Below are positions 38,918 through 47,501 of a DNA stretch of 64,000 nucleotides, piece after piece. The stretch's first letter is position 1, and each line of letters begins with the position of its first letter. The notes beneath the pieces were generated by a model. The model was not told the origin of the DNA, did no database searches, and worked only from the letters and a program-made list of their open reading frames with translations. A program made the translations under genes and the position numbers. The stretch is taken from the NCBI RefSeq assembly GCF_016100975.1, contig NZ_JACFRN010000001.1, forward strand, positions 310,001-374,000, written 5' to 3'. This DNA comes from Lactobacillus sp. W8174. GTDB lineage: Bacteria; Bacillota; Bacilli; Lactobacillales; Lactobacillaceae.

Positions 38918-39271
38918 ATGAATTTTAGAGACGATTTACCGATATATATACAAATAAAAGAATATCTATGTCGCCAAATAATCACCGGCAAGCTTGAGCC
39001 AAATCAGAGGATTCCCTCTGTACGCCATTTAGCAACGCAGTTGACAGTGAACGTTAATACTATTCAAAAAGCACTCAAACAAATGACTACGTCAGGGCTT
39101 TTAATTACTAAAAGAGGAGAGGGTAATTTTGTTACTAGCGATAAAAAATTATTGGAAAAAATCAAAAGAGACATGATAGTTGCTGAACAACGTAAGTTTG
39201 TTCAGAACATGAAAAGCTTAGGAATCACGCCAAAACAAACTAATCTTATTTTGGCTAATCACTTAAAGTAG
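38918..39271 (+). CDS. GntR-family repressor, YtrA subfamily (first copy)
   Basis: This 117-residue protein has the GntR winged helix (DLPIYIQIKEYLCRQIITGK, RIPSVRHLATQLTVNVNTIQ, RGEGNFVT) and only a short helical C-terminal tail. That is the YtrA layout, which typically represses an adjacent ABC transporter operon. It is followed 11 bases later by an ATPase gene. The inverted repeat over its own promoter suggests autoregulation. It is a close paralogue of the protein at 42716. Confidence 0.9.
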   Translation: MNFRDDLPIYIQIKEYLCRQIITGKLEPNQRIPSVRHLATQLTVNVNTIQKALKQMTTSGLLITKRGEGNFVTSDKKLLEKIKRDMIVAEQRKFVQNMKSLGITPKQTNLILANHLK

Positions 39272-39282
39272 GGAGTAAAAAA

Positions 39283-39987
39283 ATGGATAATCTTTTAGAA
39301 ATCAGAGATTTAACTTACAAGAAAAATCTGAAGACGATTTTAAATAATATCAACTTAAATTTACAACCAGGAAAAATAGTAGCACTTTTAGGCGAAAACG
39401 GCGCTGGTAAAACGACCTTAATGAGGGTAATTAGTGGGATGGCTAAAAACTATCGTGGAACCGTAAAAATTTCTGGTGAAAGTAAAGAGGCTCAACGAAA
39501 AGCCCGGCTATCATTCACTGATAGTCTAACGGGTTTTAACAACTCAACTAAAATCAAAGATATTGTTAAATTTTATGAAATTATTTATCAAGATTTTGAT
39601 GGTAAACAATTTGAGCAACTTCGTCAGTTTATGAAATTAGATCCTGAAATGCGGTTATCTGAGATGTCAAAAGGGATGCGAGAAAAATTAATTATTGCAC
39701 TTGCATTTTCGCGCAAAGTTGATCTTTACCTATTGGATGAACCTTTTTCCGGTATTGATGCTATGGCTCGTAAAAAAATTATTAACTCAATCATTTTATG
39801 GAAACCAGAAAAATCAACAATTCTCGTTTCAGATCATTTTGTCAACGAAATTGCCAGTATGTTAGACGAAATAGTCATAATCAAAGACCAAACCATTTAT
39901 ACTCATAAATCAACTGAAGAGATACGCGAACACCATAAGAGCGTTGAAGACTACTATGAAAGTTTATATGAGGCGGAGGATGAATAA
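39283..39987 (+). CDS. ABC transporter ATP-binding protein (first SQTWRL unit)
   Basis: This 234-residue ATPase has Walker A (LLGENGAGKTTLMR), a degenerate signature (RLSEMSKGMREKL in place of LSGGQ), Walker B (LYLLDEPFSGID) and the H-loop VSDHFVNE. The SEMSKG form is common in YtrB-type ATPases. Its last bases overlap the next gene's ATG by one base, so the ATPase and the first membrane protein are coupled. It is paralogous to the ATPase at 43081. Confidence 0.9.
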   Translation: MDNLLEIRDLTYKKNLKTILNNINLNLQPGKIVALLGENGAGKTTLMRVISGMAKNYRGTVKISGESKEAQRKARLSFTDSLTGFNNSTKIKDIVKFYEIIYQDFDGKQFEQLRQFMKLDPEMRLSEMSKGMREKLIIALAFSRKVDLYLLDEPFSGIDAMARKKIINSIILWKPEKSTILVSDHFVNEIASMLDEIVIIKDQTIYTHKSTEEIREHHKSVEDYYESLYEAEDE

Positions 39988-40796
39988 TGGCTACTTTCAA
40001 CCACTTATTTGGCAAACTTTTTGAAAAAAAAGCCAAATATGTTCATCTACTAGTTGTCCTGCAATTTATCAGTTCTCTGGCATCAGCGTTTTTTACTTAT
40101 TTTAGTTTTTATTCTGGCAGGTTTCACTTAAATTTGAACAATAACCTTGAATTTTTTCCAGGATGGATGGCCTTATTTGCTTCTTTTACTTTCCTGTTTG
40201 GACCTATTTTATATATTTTAACTGTCGTTCAGAATGAACGCTTAAATAGAAGTCAGACATGGCGTTTGGCACCAATCAGTGATGGCAAATTCTATGCTGC
40301 TAATATCTTAAGTTCATTTGTTTCATTAATTTATTTTGTGTTTTTAGATTTTTTAATTGCAATTGGTTTTTTCCTTTTGTCATTAATAATTTACCCCCAA
40401 TTTGGCAAAAATCTGCGGTTTGAACTCAATTTAGATACTGACACATTTCTTACCTTTATTTGTATCATACTGTTGGTAATTCTAACTTCTCTTTTTATTT
40501 ATTTTTTGGTTAGTTTCCTCAACTTTTCCAGTCAGGCAATTTTAAGTTTTTTACCACAAGCATCAAGTCATATTTTAATTTCTTTTATTCGTATATTCAT
40601 CATTATCATATTAATGGGACTGCTTGTTAAGCTCTATAGAGTATTGATAAACTCTTTTGTAAATCTTTTTTTACTAAAAGCTACTGATCTTGCGGGATTA
40701 GAATATGTTGTAGGTATGATGTTTGTTGCTAATTTGATAATGCTTGGCATCAACGTCTTTTTAATCAATCATTTCTTTGAAGCAGAAGAGAAGTAA
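39987..40796 (+). CDS. SQTWRL-motif membrane protein A (ABC permease partner, unknown family)
   Basis: This 269-residue protein has about six hydrophobic segments. The motif RSQTWRLAPISDGKFYAANI follows the second, and FLVSFLNFSSQAI lies late in the protein. It ends in an acidic NHFFEAEEK tail. These features recur in three neighbouring proteins. The one-base overlap with the ATPase gene implies that it is the channel part of the same complex. I know no characterised family with this motif. Confidence 0.75.
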   Translation: MATFNHLFGKLFEKKAKYVHLLVVLQFISSLASAFFTYFSFYSGRFHLNLNNNLEFFPGWMALFASFTFLFGPILYILTVVQNERLNRSQTWRLAPISDGKFYAANILSSFVSLIYFVFLDFLIAIGFFLLSLIIYPQFGKNLRFELNLDTDTFLTFICIILLVILTSLFIYFLVSFLNFSSQAILSFLPQASSHILISFIRIFIIIILMGLLVKLYRVLINSFVNLFLLKATDLAGLEYVVGMMFVANLIMLGINVFLINHFFEAEEK

Positions 40797-40840
40797 ATCA
40801 TAATATTTTTTACAATATTTTCATAGTAGGGGGAAAGAGT

Positions 40841-41680
40841 ATGACCTCATTTAAAAATTTGTTTGGCAGATTCTTTGTCGAAAAAGCAAAAAATGTTTAT
40901 TCATTTTTAATTATTCAAACAGTTGGTGCCCTTGCATTTTCTGTTTTTGGTCTGCTAATCGGGACAGGTAAGATAGGTGAATTTTTAAATTCTTATACTG
41001 AGCTTTTACCTGACTGGTTAATGGGCTTTTGTCTATTAGGTGTCTTTTTTGTCATTTTCTTTTTTATTTATATTATTGTTAAAAATGAAAAGATTAACCA
41101 TAGTCAAACATGGCGTTTAACTGCAATTAGTGACGAAAAATTTTACATTGCTAACAGTTTAAGCACATTTGCAACGTTTGTTTATTTCATTATTCTTAAC
41201 ATCATTGTTGCTGGTATCTTGCTAACTGCTTCATTTTTTATGGACAAGGCTTTTCGTAATTCATGTGAGAGAATGTTTAAGCAATTTAGACCAAATTTTG
41301 AACTAAATACAATTCGTTTTATTTTTGATATCACGCTACTCATACTTTTATGTTGCTTTTTCATTTCGTTATTGATCAGCTTTTTAAATTTTTCCAGTAA
41401 AGCCATCATGGATTATCTTCCTGTAGCTTCAAGTGGGTTAATTGTCAAACTATTACATATTTTTATTGTTATCGTAATAGCATGGCTTTTTACTAAAGTA
41501 GAAAAAATTTTTGTCGATCAAGTTTTAGGCAGCCTCTTGAATTTTTTAAACTTAAATCCGGCTTATAACAACGCTTTACCATATGTTAATGTAATTGTTG
41601 TAGTTGTTAATTTAATAATGTACGTTATTAATATCTTTTTATTTAAGTATTTCTTTGAGGCAGAAGAAAAAAGTAGCTAG
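40841..41680 (+). CDS. SQTWRL-motif membrane protein B
   Basis: This 279-residue paralogue of protein A has HSQTWRLTAISDEKFYIANS after the second hydrophobic segment, SLLISFLNFSSKAIMDYL late in the protein, and a KYFFEAEEKSS tail. It has its own GGGGGAAAG ribosome-binding site 44 bases after protein A. It is the second of three tandem membrane genes behind one ATPase gene. Confidence 0.75.
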   Translation: MTSFKNLFGRFFVEKAKNVYSFLIIQTVGALAFSVFGLLIGTGKIGEFLNSYTELLPDWLMGFCLLGVFFVIFFFIYIIVKNEKINHSQTWRLTAISDEKFYIANSLSTFATFVYFIILNIIVAGILLTASFFMDKAFRNSCERMFKQFRPNFELNTIRFIFDITLLILLCCFFISLLISFLNFSSKAIMDYLPVASSGLIVKLLHIFIVIVIAWLFTKVEKIFVDQVLGSLLNFLNLNPAYNNALPYVNVIVVVVNLIMYVINIFLFKYFFEAEEKSS

Positions 41681-41726
41681 TAAAACAATATTTGTCACCA
41701 GTTAGAAATAAAAATAAGGAGTCAAA

Positions 41727-42566
41727 ATGTCGGAATTTAGCAGACTATTCAATAGATTTTTTAAAATTAAAGCAAAAAAATTAAAAATATTGCTGTCTTT
41801 TCAGCTAATTGCAGCTCTAGCATGTGCCTTTTTTACTTATTATGAAGTTACAAATTGGCATATCCAAAAAAATTTAAAAAATAATGTCGGTTTGATACCA
41901 GAATGGGCATTATATTTTGTCATCTTAGCCTTCTTTGTCATATTATTTGTATTTATTTTAACTCCTTTGCAAAGTGAAAAATTTAATCGAAGTCAAACCT
42001 GGCGTTTAGCTGGAATAAGTGATAGTCAGTTTTATCTAGATAATGTTTTGAGTACATTTGTATCTTTTATTTACATGCTTGCGTTTGAAGTAGTTGCTGC
42101 AGTTATGCTAGGTTTCTTATCTTTTTTGGTTGATAAAGATTTTCAACGAGGACTTCATGATTTCCTAATGGATCTACATCCTAATTTTGATTACAATTTT
42201 TTCTGGACTGTAATTGGTACGATTGTCTTAGCCATTTTAAGTTGTTTCTTTTTATACTTTGTTATCAGTTTCTTTAACTTTGCTAGCCAGTCCATAATAG
42301 ATTTTGTACCCGCCAACGTTAATGGAGCACTAGTAAAGATACTCCATTTATTCATAATTTTTGTACTAATCTGGTTCTTTTTTAAAATTCAACATATATT
42401 TGTCTACAAAATTCTTTTATCAGTATTTAACCCAGCTAATTACGGACTTGCTTTTTCTAGTGATTTACCTTTTGCAATTTTGTCAACCACAATTTGCGAT
42501 CTTATTTTGTTGGTCAGCAACGTTTTCTTATTTAATCATTTTTATGAAGCTAGTGAACGTAAATAG
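41727..42566 (+). CDS. SQTWRL-motif membrane protein C
   Basis: This 279-residue paralogue has RSQTWRLAGISDSQFYLDNV, YFVISFFNFASQSIIDFV and an NHFYEASERK tail. An AAGGAG ribosome-binding site precedes the ATG. About 150 bases of AT-rich DNA follow, ending in the third unit's promoter. No terminator was recognised between them. Confidence 0.75.
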   Translation: MSEFSRLFNRFFKIKAKKLKILLSFQLIAALACAFFTYYEVTNWHIQKNLKNNVGLIPEWALYFVILAFFVILFVFILTPLQSEKFNRSQTWRLAGISDSQFYLDNVLSTFVSFIYMLAFEVVAAVMLGFLSFLVDKDFQRGLHDFLMDLHPNFDYNFFWTVIGTIVLAILSCFFLYFVISFFNFASQSIIDFVPANVNGALVKILHLFIIFVLIWFFFKIQHIFVYKILLSVFNPANYGLAFSSDLPFAILSTTICDLILLVSNVFLFNHFYEASERK

Positions 42567-42645
42567 GTAGGCAAATAAGAAAAAATTACTTTTACAATTT
42601 TATAATTTCTCACAAAAAAGCAAGTTATTACAACAATTAAAAGGT

Positions 42646-42698
42646 TTGCGGAAAAAATAAATCTGGTTTATGATAGTGTATTATAGGTGTATTACGGC
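42646..42698 (+). promoter_or_regulatory. Promoter and operator of the third ABC unit
   Basis: TTGCGG (42646-42651), a 17-base spacer and TATGAT (42669-42674) abut AGTGTATTA-N6-TATTACGGC (42675-42698). The left half is identical to the other two sites, while the right half matches the mirror sequence at only 5 of 9 positions. The second half can also be read as a direct repeat (GTGTATTAC). Confidence 0.6.
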
Positions 42699-42715
42699 CA
42701 AAGGATGGTGGACTT

Positions 42716-43081
42716 GTGGAATTTAAAGATAACATTCCCATTTACTTACAAATTAAGCAATACCTATATCGACAAATAATTACCGGCAAATTGAAGCCAG
42801 GTAAAAAAATCCCTTCTGTACGTGAACTAGCAGTGCAACTCACTGTAAACGTCAATACGGTACAACGTGCCTTACAACAAATGAACTTTGAAGGCATTTT
42901 GTATACCAAGAGGGGAGAAGGTAATTTTGTCACTGAAGATACTACTTTACTTGAAAAAACGAAAAGGGAATTAATTGACGCTGAACTAGACAAATTTGTT
43001 CAGAGCATGAACTCTTTAGGGGTTTCTGATGAACAAATTCTCAAATCTTTAACTGAATATCTTAAAGAGGAGCGTAAATAA
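42716..43081 (+). CDS. GntR-family repressor, YtrA subfamily (second copy)
   Basis: This 121-residue paralogue of the protein at 38918 has the same winged-helix blocks (NIPIYLQIKQYLYRQIITGK, KIPSVRELAVQLTVNVNTVQ, RGEGNFVT). It starts at a GTG after AAGGATGGTGG. Its stop overlaps the ATPase ATG by one base. Two nearly identical DNA-binding regions suggest both repressors read the same operator. Confidence 0.88.
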   Translation: MEFKDNIPIYLQIKQYLYRQIITGKLKPGKKIPSVRELAVQLTVNVNTVQRALQQMNFEGILYTKRGEGNFVTEDTTLLEKTKRELIDAELDKFVQSMNSLGVSDEQILKSLTEYLKEERK

Positions 43082-43788
43082 TGGGCAATCCCTTAGAAAT
43101 AACAGACTTAGTTTACAAAAAGAACCAGAAAAAAATTATTACTGACTTAAATTTAACCCTTAAACCAGGAAAAATTGTTGCTCTTTTAGGTGAAAACGGA
43201 GCGGGCAAAACTACTTTAATGCGAATAATTAGTGGCTTAGCTAAAAACTATCGAGGCACTGTTAAAGTTGCAGGTTTTGCCAAAGAAGCTGACAGAAAGG
43301 CACATCTTTCTTTTACTGATGGCCTGACAGGATTTGCTAATTCAACTAAAATCAATGATATTGTCAAATTTTACCAAATTTTATACCATGATTTTAGTCT
43401 AAAGCAATTTGAGCAGTTAAGAAAATTCATGAATTTAGATTCTGACATGCGCTTATCTGAAATGTCTAAAGGAATGAAAGAAAAGCTGGTAATTGCTTTA
43501 ACTTTTTCCAGAAAAACGGATTTATATCTTTTGGATGAACCCTTTTCCGGCATTGATGCTATGGCTCGCAAAAAAATTATTAAATCGATAATTTTATGGA
43601 AGCAAGAAAAATCCACTATTTTAGTTTCAGATCATTTCGTAAATGAAATCGCTGCGGTTTTGGATGAAGTTGTTATTATTAAAAATAAAACTGTTTGTAT
43701 GCATAAGTCGACTGAAGCAATTAGAGCTGATAATCAAAGTGTAGAGGAATTTTATGAGAGTTTTTATCAAAGAGAAGAGGATGAATAA
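43081..43788 (+). CDS. ABC transporter ATP-binding protein (second SQTWRL unit)
   Basis: This 235-residue paralogue of the ATPase at 39283 has LLGENGAGKTTLMR, RLSEMSKGMKEKL, LYLLDEPFSGID and VSDHFVNE, and the same KNYRGTVK and FTDGLTGFANSTKI segments. It is coupled by one-base overlaps on both sides, to the repressor before it and the membrane protein after it. Confidence 0.9.
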   Translation: MGNPLEITDLVYKKNQKKIITDLNLTLKPGKIVALLGENGAGKTTLMRIISGLAKNYRGTVKVAGFAKEADRKAHLSFTDGLTGFANSTKINDIVKFYQILYHDFSLKQFEQLRKFMNLDSDMRLSEMSKGMKEKLVIALTFSRKTDLYLLDEPFSGIDAMARKKIIKSIILWKQEKSTILVSDHFVNEIAAVLDEVVIIKNKTVCMHKSTEAIRADNQSVEEFYESFYQREEDE

Positions 43789-44627
43789 TGGCTATTTTTA
43801 ATCGCTATTTTACGGTGCTTTTCAGATTAAAAACCAAATGGATTTCTCTTCTGTTAATTATCCAGACCGTAGCTTCATTTGCGATGTCGTTTTTCAATTT
43901 TAATAACGGCCATGTGTACATTAATAGAACTATTTTTTCTAATTTCTTTACCTTGTGGCTGACTATTTTTGTGGTATCAGCGTGGCTTTTTACCGGGATA
44001 TTTTATTTAACCACCTGTTTTCAAAATGAACGTGTCAGTAAAAGTCAGACTTGGCGTTTAGTACCAATTGATGATAAAAAGCTGTATTTCGATAATATTT
44101 TAAGTTCGTTTGGTGCATTGCTCTTCTTTGTGATACTCGAAATAATTTGCACATTAATTTTAGGCGTTGTTACTTTTACTTTTGATAGTCAGTTTCATAC
44201 TGTCATAATCGAAATGTTTACTGATATTGGAAAGCATTTGCAGCAAGTTGATCTGGAAATTATGTTTAACTTCTTTGGTGCAATTATGATGGCCATTCTT
44301 TGCGCATTTTTTGGTTACTTCATTATCAGTTTTTTAAACTACTCCAGTCGTGCACTTTTGGATTTTCTTCCCCAAGCACTCAGCAAAGCTTACTTTCGGG
44401 TAATTGCAGTGTTTGTGATTATTTTAGTTGCCTGGCTTGCAATCAAAGCCAGTAACATTGGCCTACAAATAATTTCATTTCCGTTTAGATTTATGATGGG
44501 AGAAACCACAGGTACAAATGACGATTTAGCCCTAGCACTAATCTTAATGCTCGTAATCAATCTGTTCTTTTGGCTCTTGGATACAATCCTCTTCAGTAAA
44601 TTTTTTGAGGCAAGGGAAGGAAAATAA
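43788..44627 (+). CDS. SQTWRL-motif membrane protein D
   Basis: This 279-residue protein has KSQTWRLVPIDDKKLYFDNI after the second hydrophobic segment, YFIISFLNYSSRALLDFL late in the protein, and an SKFFEAREGK tail. It is the single membrane partner of the ATPase at 43081, in contrast to the three partners of the upstream unit. A perfect-palindrome terminator ends the unit. Confidence 0.75.
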   Translation: MAIFNRYFTVLFRLKTKWISLLLIIQTVASFAMSFFNFNNGHVYINRTIFSNFFTLWLTIFVVSAWLFTGIFYLTTCFQNERVSKSQTWRLVPIDDKKLYFDNILSSFGALLFFVILEIICTLILGVVTFTFDSQFHTVIIEMFTDIGKHLQQVDLEIMFNFFGAIMMAILCAFFGYFIISFLNYSSRALLDFLPQALSKAYFRVIAVFVIILVAWLAIKASNIGLQIISFPFRFMMGETTGTNDDLALALILMLVINLFFWLLDTILFSKFFEAREGK

Positions 44628-44640
44628 AAATTCGTATACT

Positions 44641-44671
44641 AAAAGACGCTAAAAATTTTTAGCGTCTTTTT
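44641..44671 (+). terminator. Terminator of the ABC gene region
   Basis: A perfect 30-base palindrome (44641-44670) pairs AAAAGACGCTAAAAA with TTTTTAGCGTCTTTT, followed by one further T. Confidence 0.88.
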
Positions 44672-44821
44672 AACGGCCAAAAAAGACTCATGATACAAAC
44701 AGCAAAAATACCAATGCGAATAAAGACAAAATGCAATAAAAGTTATAGCAGCAATTTTCTCAGCTTTTAAACTACGCAAAAGCAAGATTATTAATTATTT
44801 TCTCGCAACACTGAAAATAAA

Positions 44822-44853
44822 AGCCTGCAATGAAATAAGACGCATTGCAGGCT
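44822..44853 (-). terminator. Terminator of the lepB unit
   Basis: AGCCTGCAATG pairs with CATTGCAGGCT around a 10-base loop. On the minus strand a TTTTATTTTC tract follows. It lies 20 bases beyond the stop of the 63-residue gene. The 44672-44821 stretch between the two terminators shows no gene. Confidence 0.8.
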
Positions 44854-44872
44854 AAACTTTATAAATAACTTT

Positions 44873-45064
44873 TTAATGATTTGCAGCAAGGTAATCGTAC
44901 AGCTGATTAATTTCTTCAGGAGTAAACTCGCCTTCGCCAGTTTTCATTGCGTGAATTTTTTCAACTGACAAATGACTTGCAAAAGCTAAATCCGTATCAG
45001 TAACATGATGTTTTACTTGAAAATCGATAATTGCATCGGATAATTCTTCTAATTGCTGATTCAT
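44873..45064 (-). CDS. Small protein of unknown function
   Basis: This 63-residue acidic protein (ELSDAIIDFQVKHHVTDTDL, then SHLSVEKIHAMKTGEGEFTP and EEINQLYDYLAANH) has a helix-turn-helix-like layout resembling a short Cro/XRE fold, but the match is weak. AAAGGAGAA is a good ribosome-binding site. It follows lepB by 56 bases with no terminator between, so cotranscription is likely. Small proteins of this type occur in lactobacilli without an assigned role. Confidence 0.65.
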   Translation of the reverse strand: MNQQLEELSDAIIDFQVKHHVTDTDLAFASHLSVEKIHAMKTGEGEFTPEEINQLYDYLAANH

Positions 45065-45120
45065 AATAAATTCTCCTTTACAATTTATTTTAACGGAAAA
45101 ATATTAAAATTCAAAGGAAA

Positions 45121-45699
45121 TTAAAAACCTTGAATTTTATTAAATGGCCAATATCTGAATTTGACTTTGCCAACTAAATTTTGTCGTTTTACGGGACCAA
45201 ATATATGTGAGTCCTTTGAAATGTCACGATGGTCGCCCATTACCCAATAATAGCCCTTCGGAACTTTATAAGTAAAATTCGTCGTATATGTCTGGCCTTG
45301 AGCATTATTAGCTTTTTTGAAATGATTTTCTAGATATGGCTCAGGTAAAAGTTTGCCGTTGACATACATTTTATCATTTTTAGAAACAAGCTTATCACCA
45401 GGAAGACCAATTACACGCTTGATATAATATGCCCCGGGGACATCATTAGCTGCCTTAGGAGCAAGCAAAACAACAACATCATTGCGCTTAGGAGTAAAAT
45501 TACGCACAGCAATCAAACGGTCATTATCTTCAAAAGTCGGTTGCATAGACGGTCCAGAAACTCTATCATTAGAAAGTACAAAATGGAATAAAACATAGAA
45601 TACACCTAAAATAACTGCCATCATTATGACAACATCAAGAATAAATTTACCTAAGCTTTCTTCCTCTTCGTCTTGCTTTTTTGTTACTTTTTTTGCCAT
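45121..45699 (-). CDS. lepB: Signal peptidase I
   Basis: This membrane-bound enzyme removes signal peptides from exported proteins. The 192-residue protein has a charged N-terminus, one transmembrane segment (ILDVVIMMAVILGVFYVLFH), the catalytic Ser51 in SGPSMQPTF and the general-base Lys94 in YYIKRVIGLPGD. The later box reads GDHRDISKDSHIFG instead of the usual GDNRxxSxDSR. Family and membrane topology are clear. Confidence 0.93.
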   Translation of the reverse strand: MAKKVTKKQDEEEESLGKFILDVVIMMAVILGVFYVLFHFVLSNDRVSGPSMQPTFEDNDRLIAVRNFTPKRNDVVVLLAPKAANDVPGAYYIKRVIGLPGDKLVSKNDKMYVNGKLLPEPYLENHFKKANNAQGQTYTTNFTYKVPKGYYWVMGDHRDISKDSHIFGPVKRQNLVGKVKFRYWPFNKIQGF

Positions 45700-45784
45700 A
45701 AAATTTTTCTCCTTTATTATGCTACCTTTTATTATAACTGAAATCCTTCAGTTTGAATGTTAAAATCATTATAGGGATTTGATA

Positions 45785-46537
45785 ATGATAAATTTTTTAA
45801 GTAAAATTAACCACTTAGATGATCAACTTAATATTAAACAAGTACATCATCAAGTTAAGGAAATTAATGATATTATTTCTATCGTGAGCCAAAGACAAGT
45901 TTTGAAGAAAGCGCCAGAGAAACTGGGGTTTTTACCGGACATATTTGAAGAAATATGTGCTAGTCTTACGCAAACTGAAATTAGACAATTTAGAACTATT
46001 AACCACTTAATCAACAATTTAAGACAATTTCTGGCTATCAATTTTGGCGTTTGGTCGCTGCCTAATTTACAGACAGCTAAAGCAATTAAGGACAGGTTAA
46101 ACATTAAAACCGGACTGGAAATTATGGCAGGTAATGCCTATTGGAGCAAGGCTTTATCTGATGTAGGTGTTAAAATGACAGTCACAGATAACTTAGATTG
46201 GTCAAAAACTTCAAACACTGGTTCCAAGTCATTTATGACAGTCGCAAATTTTGATGCTGCTAAGGCCATTGAAATGTTTGGTAATGTTGATCTAATAATA
46301 TGCTCTTGGGCCCCCAATTTTGGCAACAGCGATACCAAAGTTGTTTCAACTTGGCAAAAGCTGAATACGCCAAGCCATCTGCTCTTTATAGGAGAAAAAA
46401 ACGGAGCAACCAATTCAGAGGCTTTTTGGCAAAAAGGATTAGTACATCATTCAAAAGAATTAAAACAAATTAATCAAACTTTTCCTAGTTTTGATTTTAT
46501 TGACGAACACATTTTTGAGATAGCACATGAAATTTAA
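45785..46537 (+). CDS. Methyltransferase-like protein of unknown substrate
   Basis: The ATG at 45785 is preferred over an in-frame TTG 6 bases upstream because of AGGGA spacing. The roughly 250-residue protein has a helical N-terminal half and a C-terminal half that looks like a reduced SAM-binding Rossmann fold (GLEIMAGNAYWSKALSDVGV, VTDNLDW, VDLIICSWAPNF, HLLFIGEKNGATN). No catalytic signature identifies a substrate. It overlaps the next gene by 11 bases. Confidence 0.6.
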   Translation: MINFLSKINHLDDQLNIKQVHHQVKEINDIISIVSQRQVLKKAPEKLGFLPDIFEEICASLTQTEIRQFRTINHLINNLRQFLAINFGVWSLPNLQTAKAIKDRLNIKTGLEIMAGNAYWSKALSDVGVKMTVTDNLDWSKTSNTGSKSFMTVANFDAAKAIEMFGNVDLIICSWAPNFGNSDTKVVSTWQKLNTPSHLLFIGEKNGATNSEAFWQKGLVHHSKELKQINQTFPSFDFIDEHIFEIAHEI

Positions 46538-47501
46538 AAAAACCATTTTAATCTTTATCATATTTTTATCTTTTTTAGGTATTGGCAGTATGTTGTCAAA
46601 TGTTCAGTCCCGTGAAGCGAACCAGCTACTTGAGGCATATGGTTTAAGCAACAATACTCGCTATATTGAAGTTAAAAATGATCAAGAAGTTAGATCTTTT
46701 TTGATCTATCTGAAAAAGAAATTTCCCCATAATAAAATTCAAGTTCATATGACTTCTAAAGCTAAGAAAAATCAAACTCTCGTATGGTCAAATCATGATG
46801 TGTTAAAATTACCGACCGAATCTGGAAGGTACTTTACCAAAGATGATTTTAAAGGTCACGTTTCTTTTGCTGTACTAGGTTTAAATGCAGAGGTTCCTAC
46901 TTTAAAAACACAAGGAAACGAATATATTTATATAAACCAAAAATATTATACAGTAATAGGAACTTTAAAGCATTATCGTCAAATGAAGCAAAACGGTTAC
47001 TATTTGACTACTAGTCCAAAACAGCCAACAGGCAAATTTAAACTGCGTGATTATCAAATTATAATAGACAGTTCAAATAAAGTGATTCAACAAATCGCTA
47101 AGCATTATAAGGTAAAAGCTAAGACACCGGTTTTTGTAAAAAATCATCAAATACACCAGTTTTCAATTATTCGAGAAATTTTATTTATATTGTTGTTTTT
47201 GTTAATTGCTGCGGCAAGTAATATACTCTTAGCCTTTATGGACTGGAAAACTGTTAAACAAACAAACCTGAAGGGAAGTCTATTACGCAATTGGCTAATC
47301 AATCATGGTGTTAGAATTTTGCTTATTGAGCTTGTAATTACTTTTGGTGCTTATCTTTTTTTGATTTGGCGCAAATTCATTTCTAAACCACAACATTTAA
47401 TATGGCTCTTAATGATAAGTTGGATTATAATTTCTATTCTGTACGGCATAGGTATTCTGCACTTATTACGAAAGGAACAAAACAATGCCAAAACTGCCTG
47501 A
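46527..47501 (+). CDS. Membrane protein with a MacB-like extracellular domain
   Basis: This 324-residue protein has one N-terminal hydrophobic segment (TILIFIIFLSFLGIGSML). A roughly 190-residue external domain includes ESGRYFTKDDFKG, similar in style to the MacB periplasmic core. Three C-terminal transmembrane segments follow from about residue 215. That is the layout of a MacB/FtsX-type permease, but no ATPase gene is adjacent. It overlaps genes on both sides (11 and 17 bases), so it is translated with a methyltransferase-like gene and an RNA methyltransferase gene. Confidence 0.6.
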   Translation: MKFKKTILIFIIFLSFLGIGSMLSNVQSREANQLLEAYGLSNNTRYIEVKNDQEVRSFLIYLKKKFPHNKIQVHMTSKAKKNQTLVWSNHDVLKLPTESGRYFTKDDFKGHVSFAVLGLNAEVPTLKTQGNEYIYINQKYYTVIGTLKHYRQMKQNGYYLTTSPKQPTGKFKLRDYQIIIDSSNKVIQQIAKHYKVKAKTPVFVKNHQIHQFSIIREILFILLFLLIAAASNILLAFMDWKTVKQTNLKGSLLRNWLINHGVRILLIELVITFGAYLFLIWRKFISKPQHLIWLLMISWIIISILYGIGILHLLRKEQNNAKTA

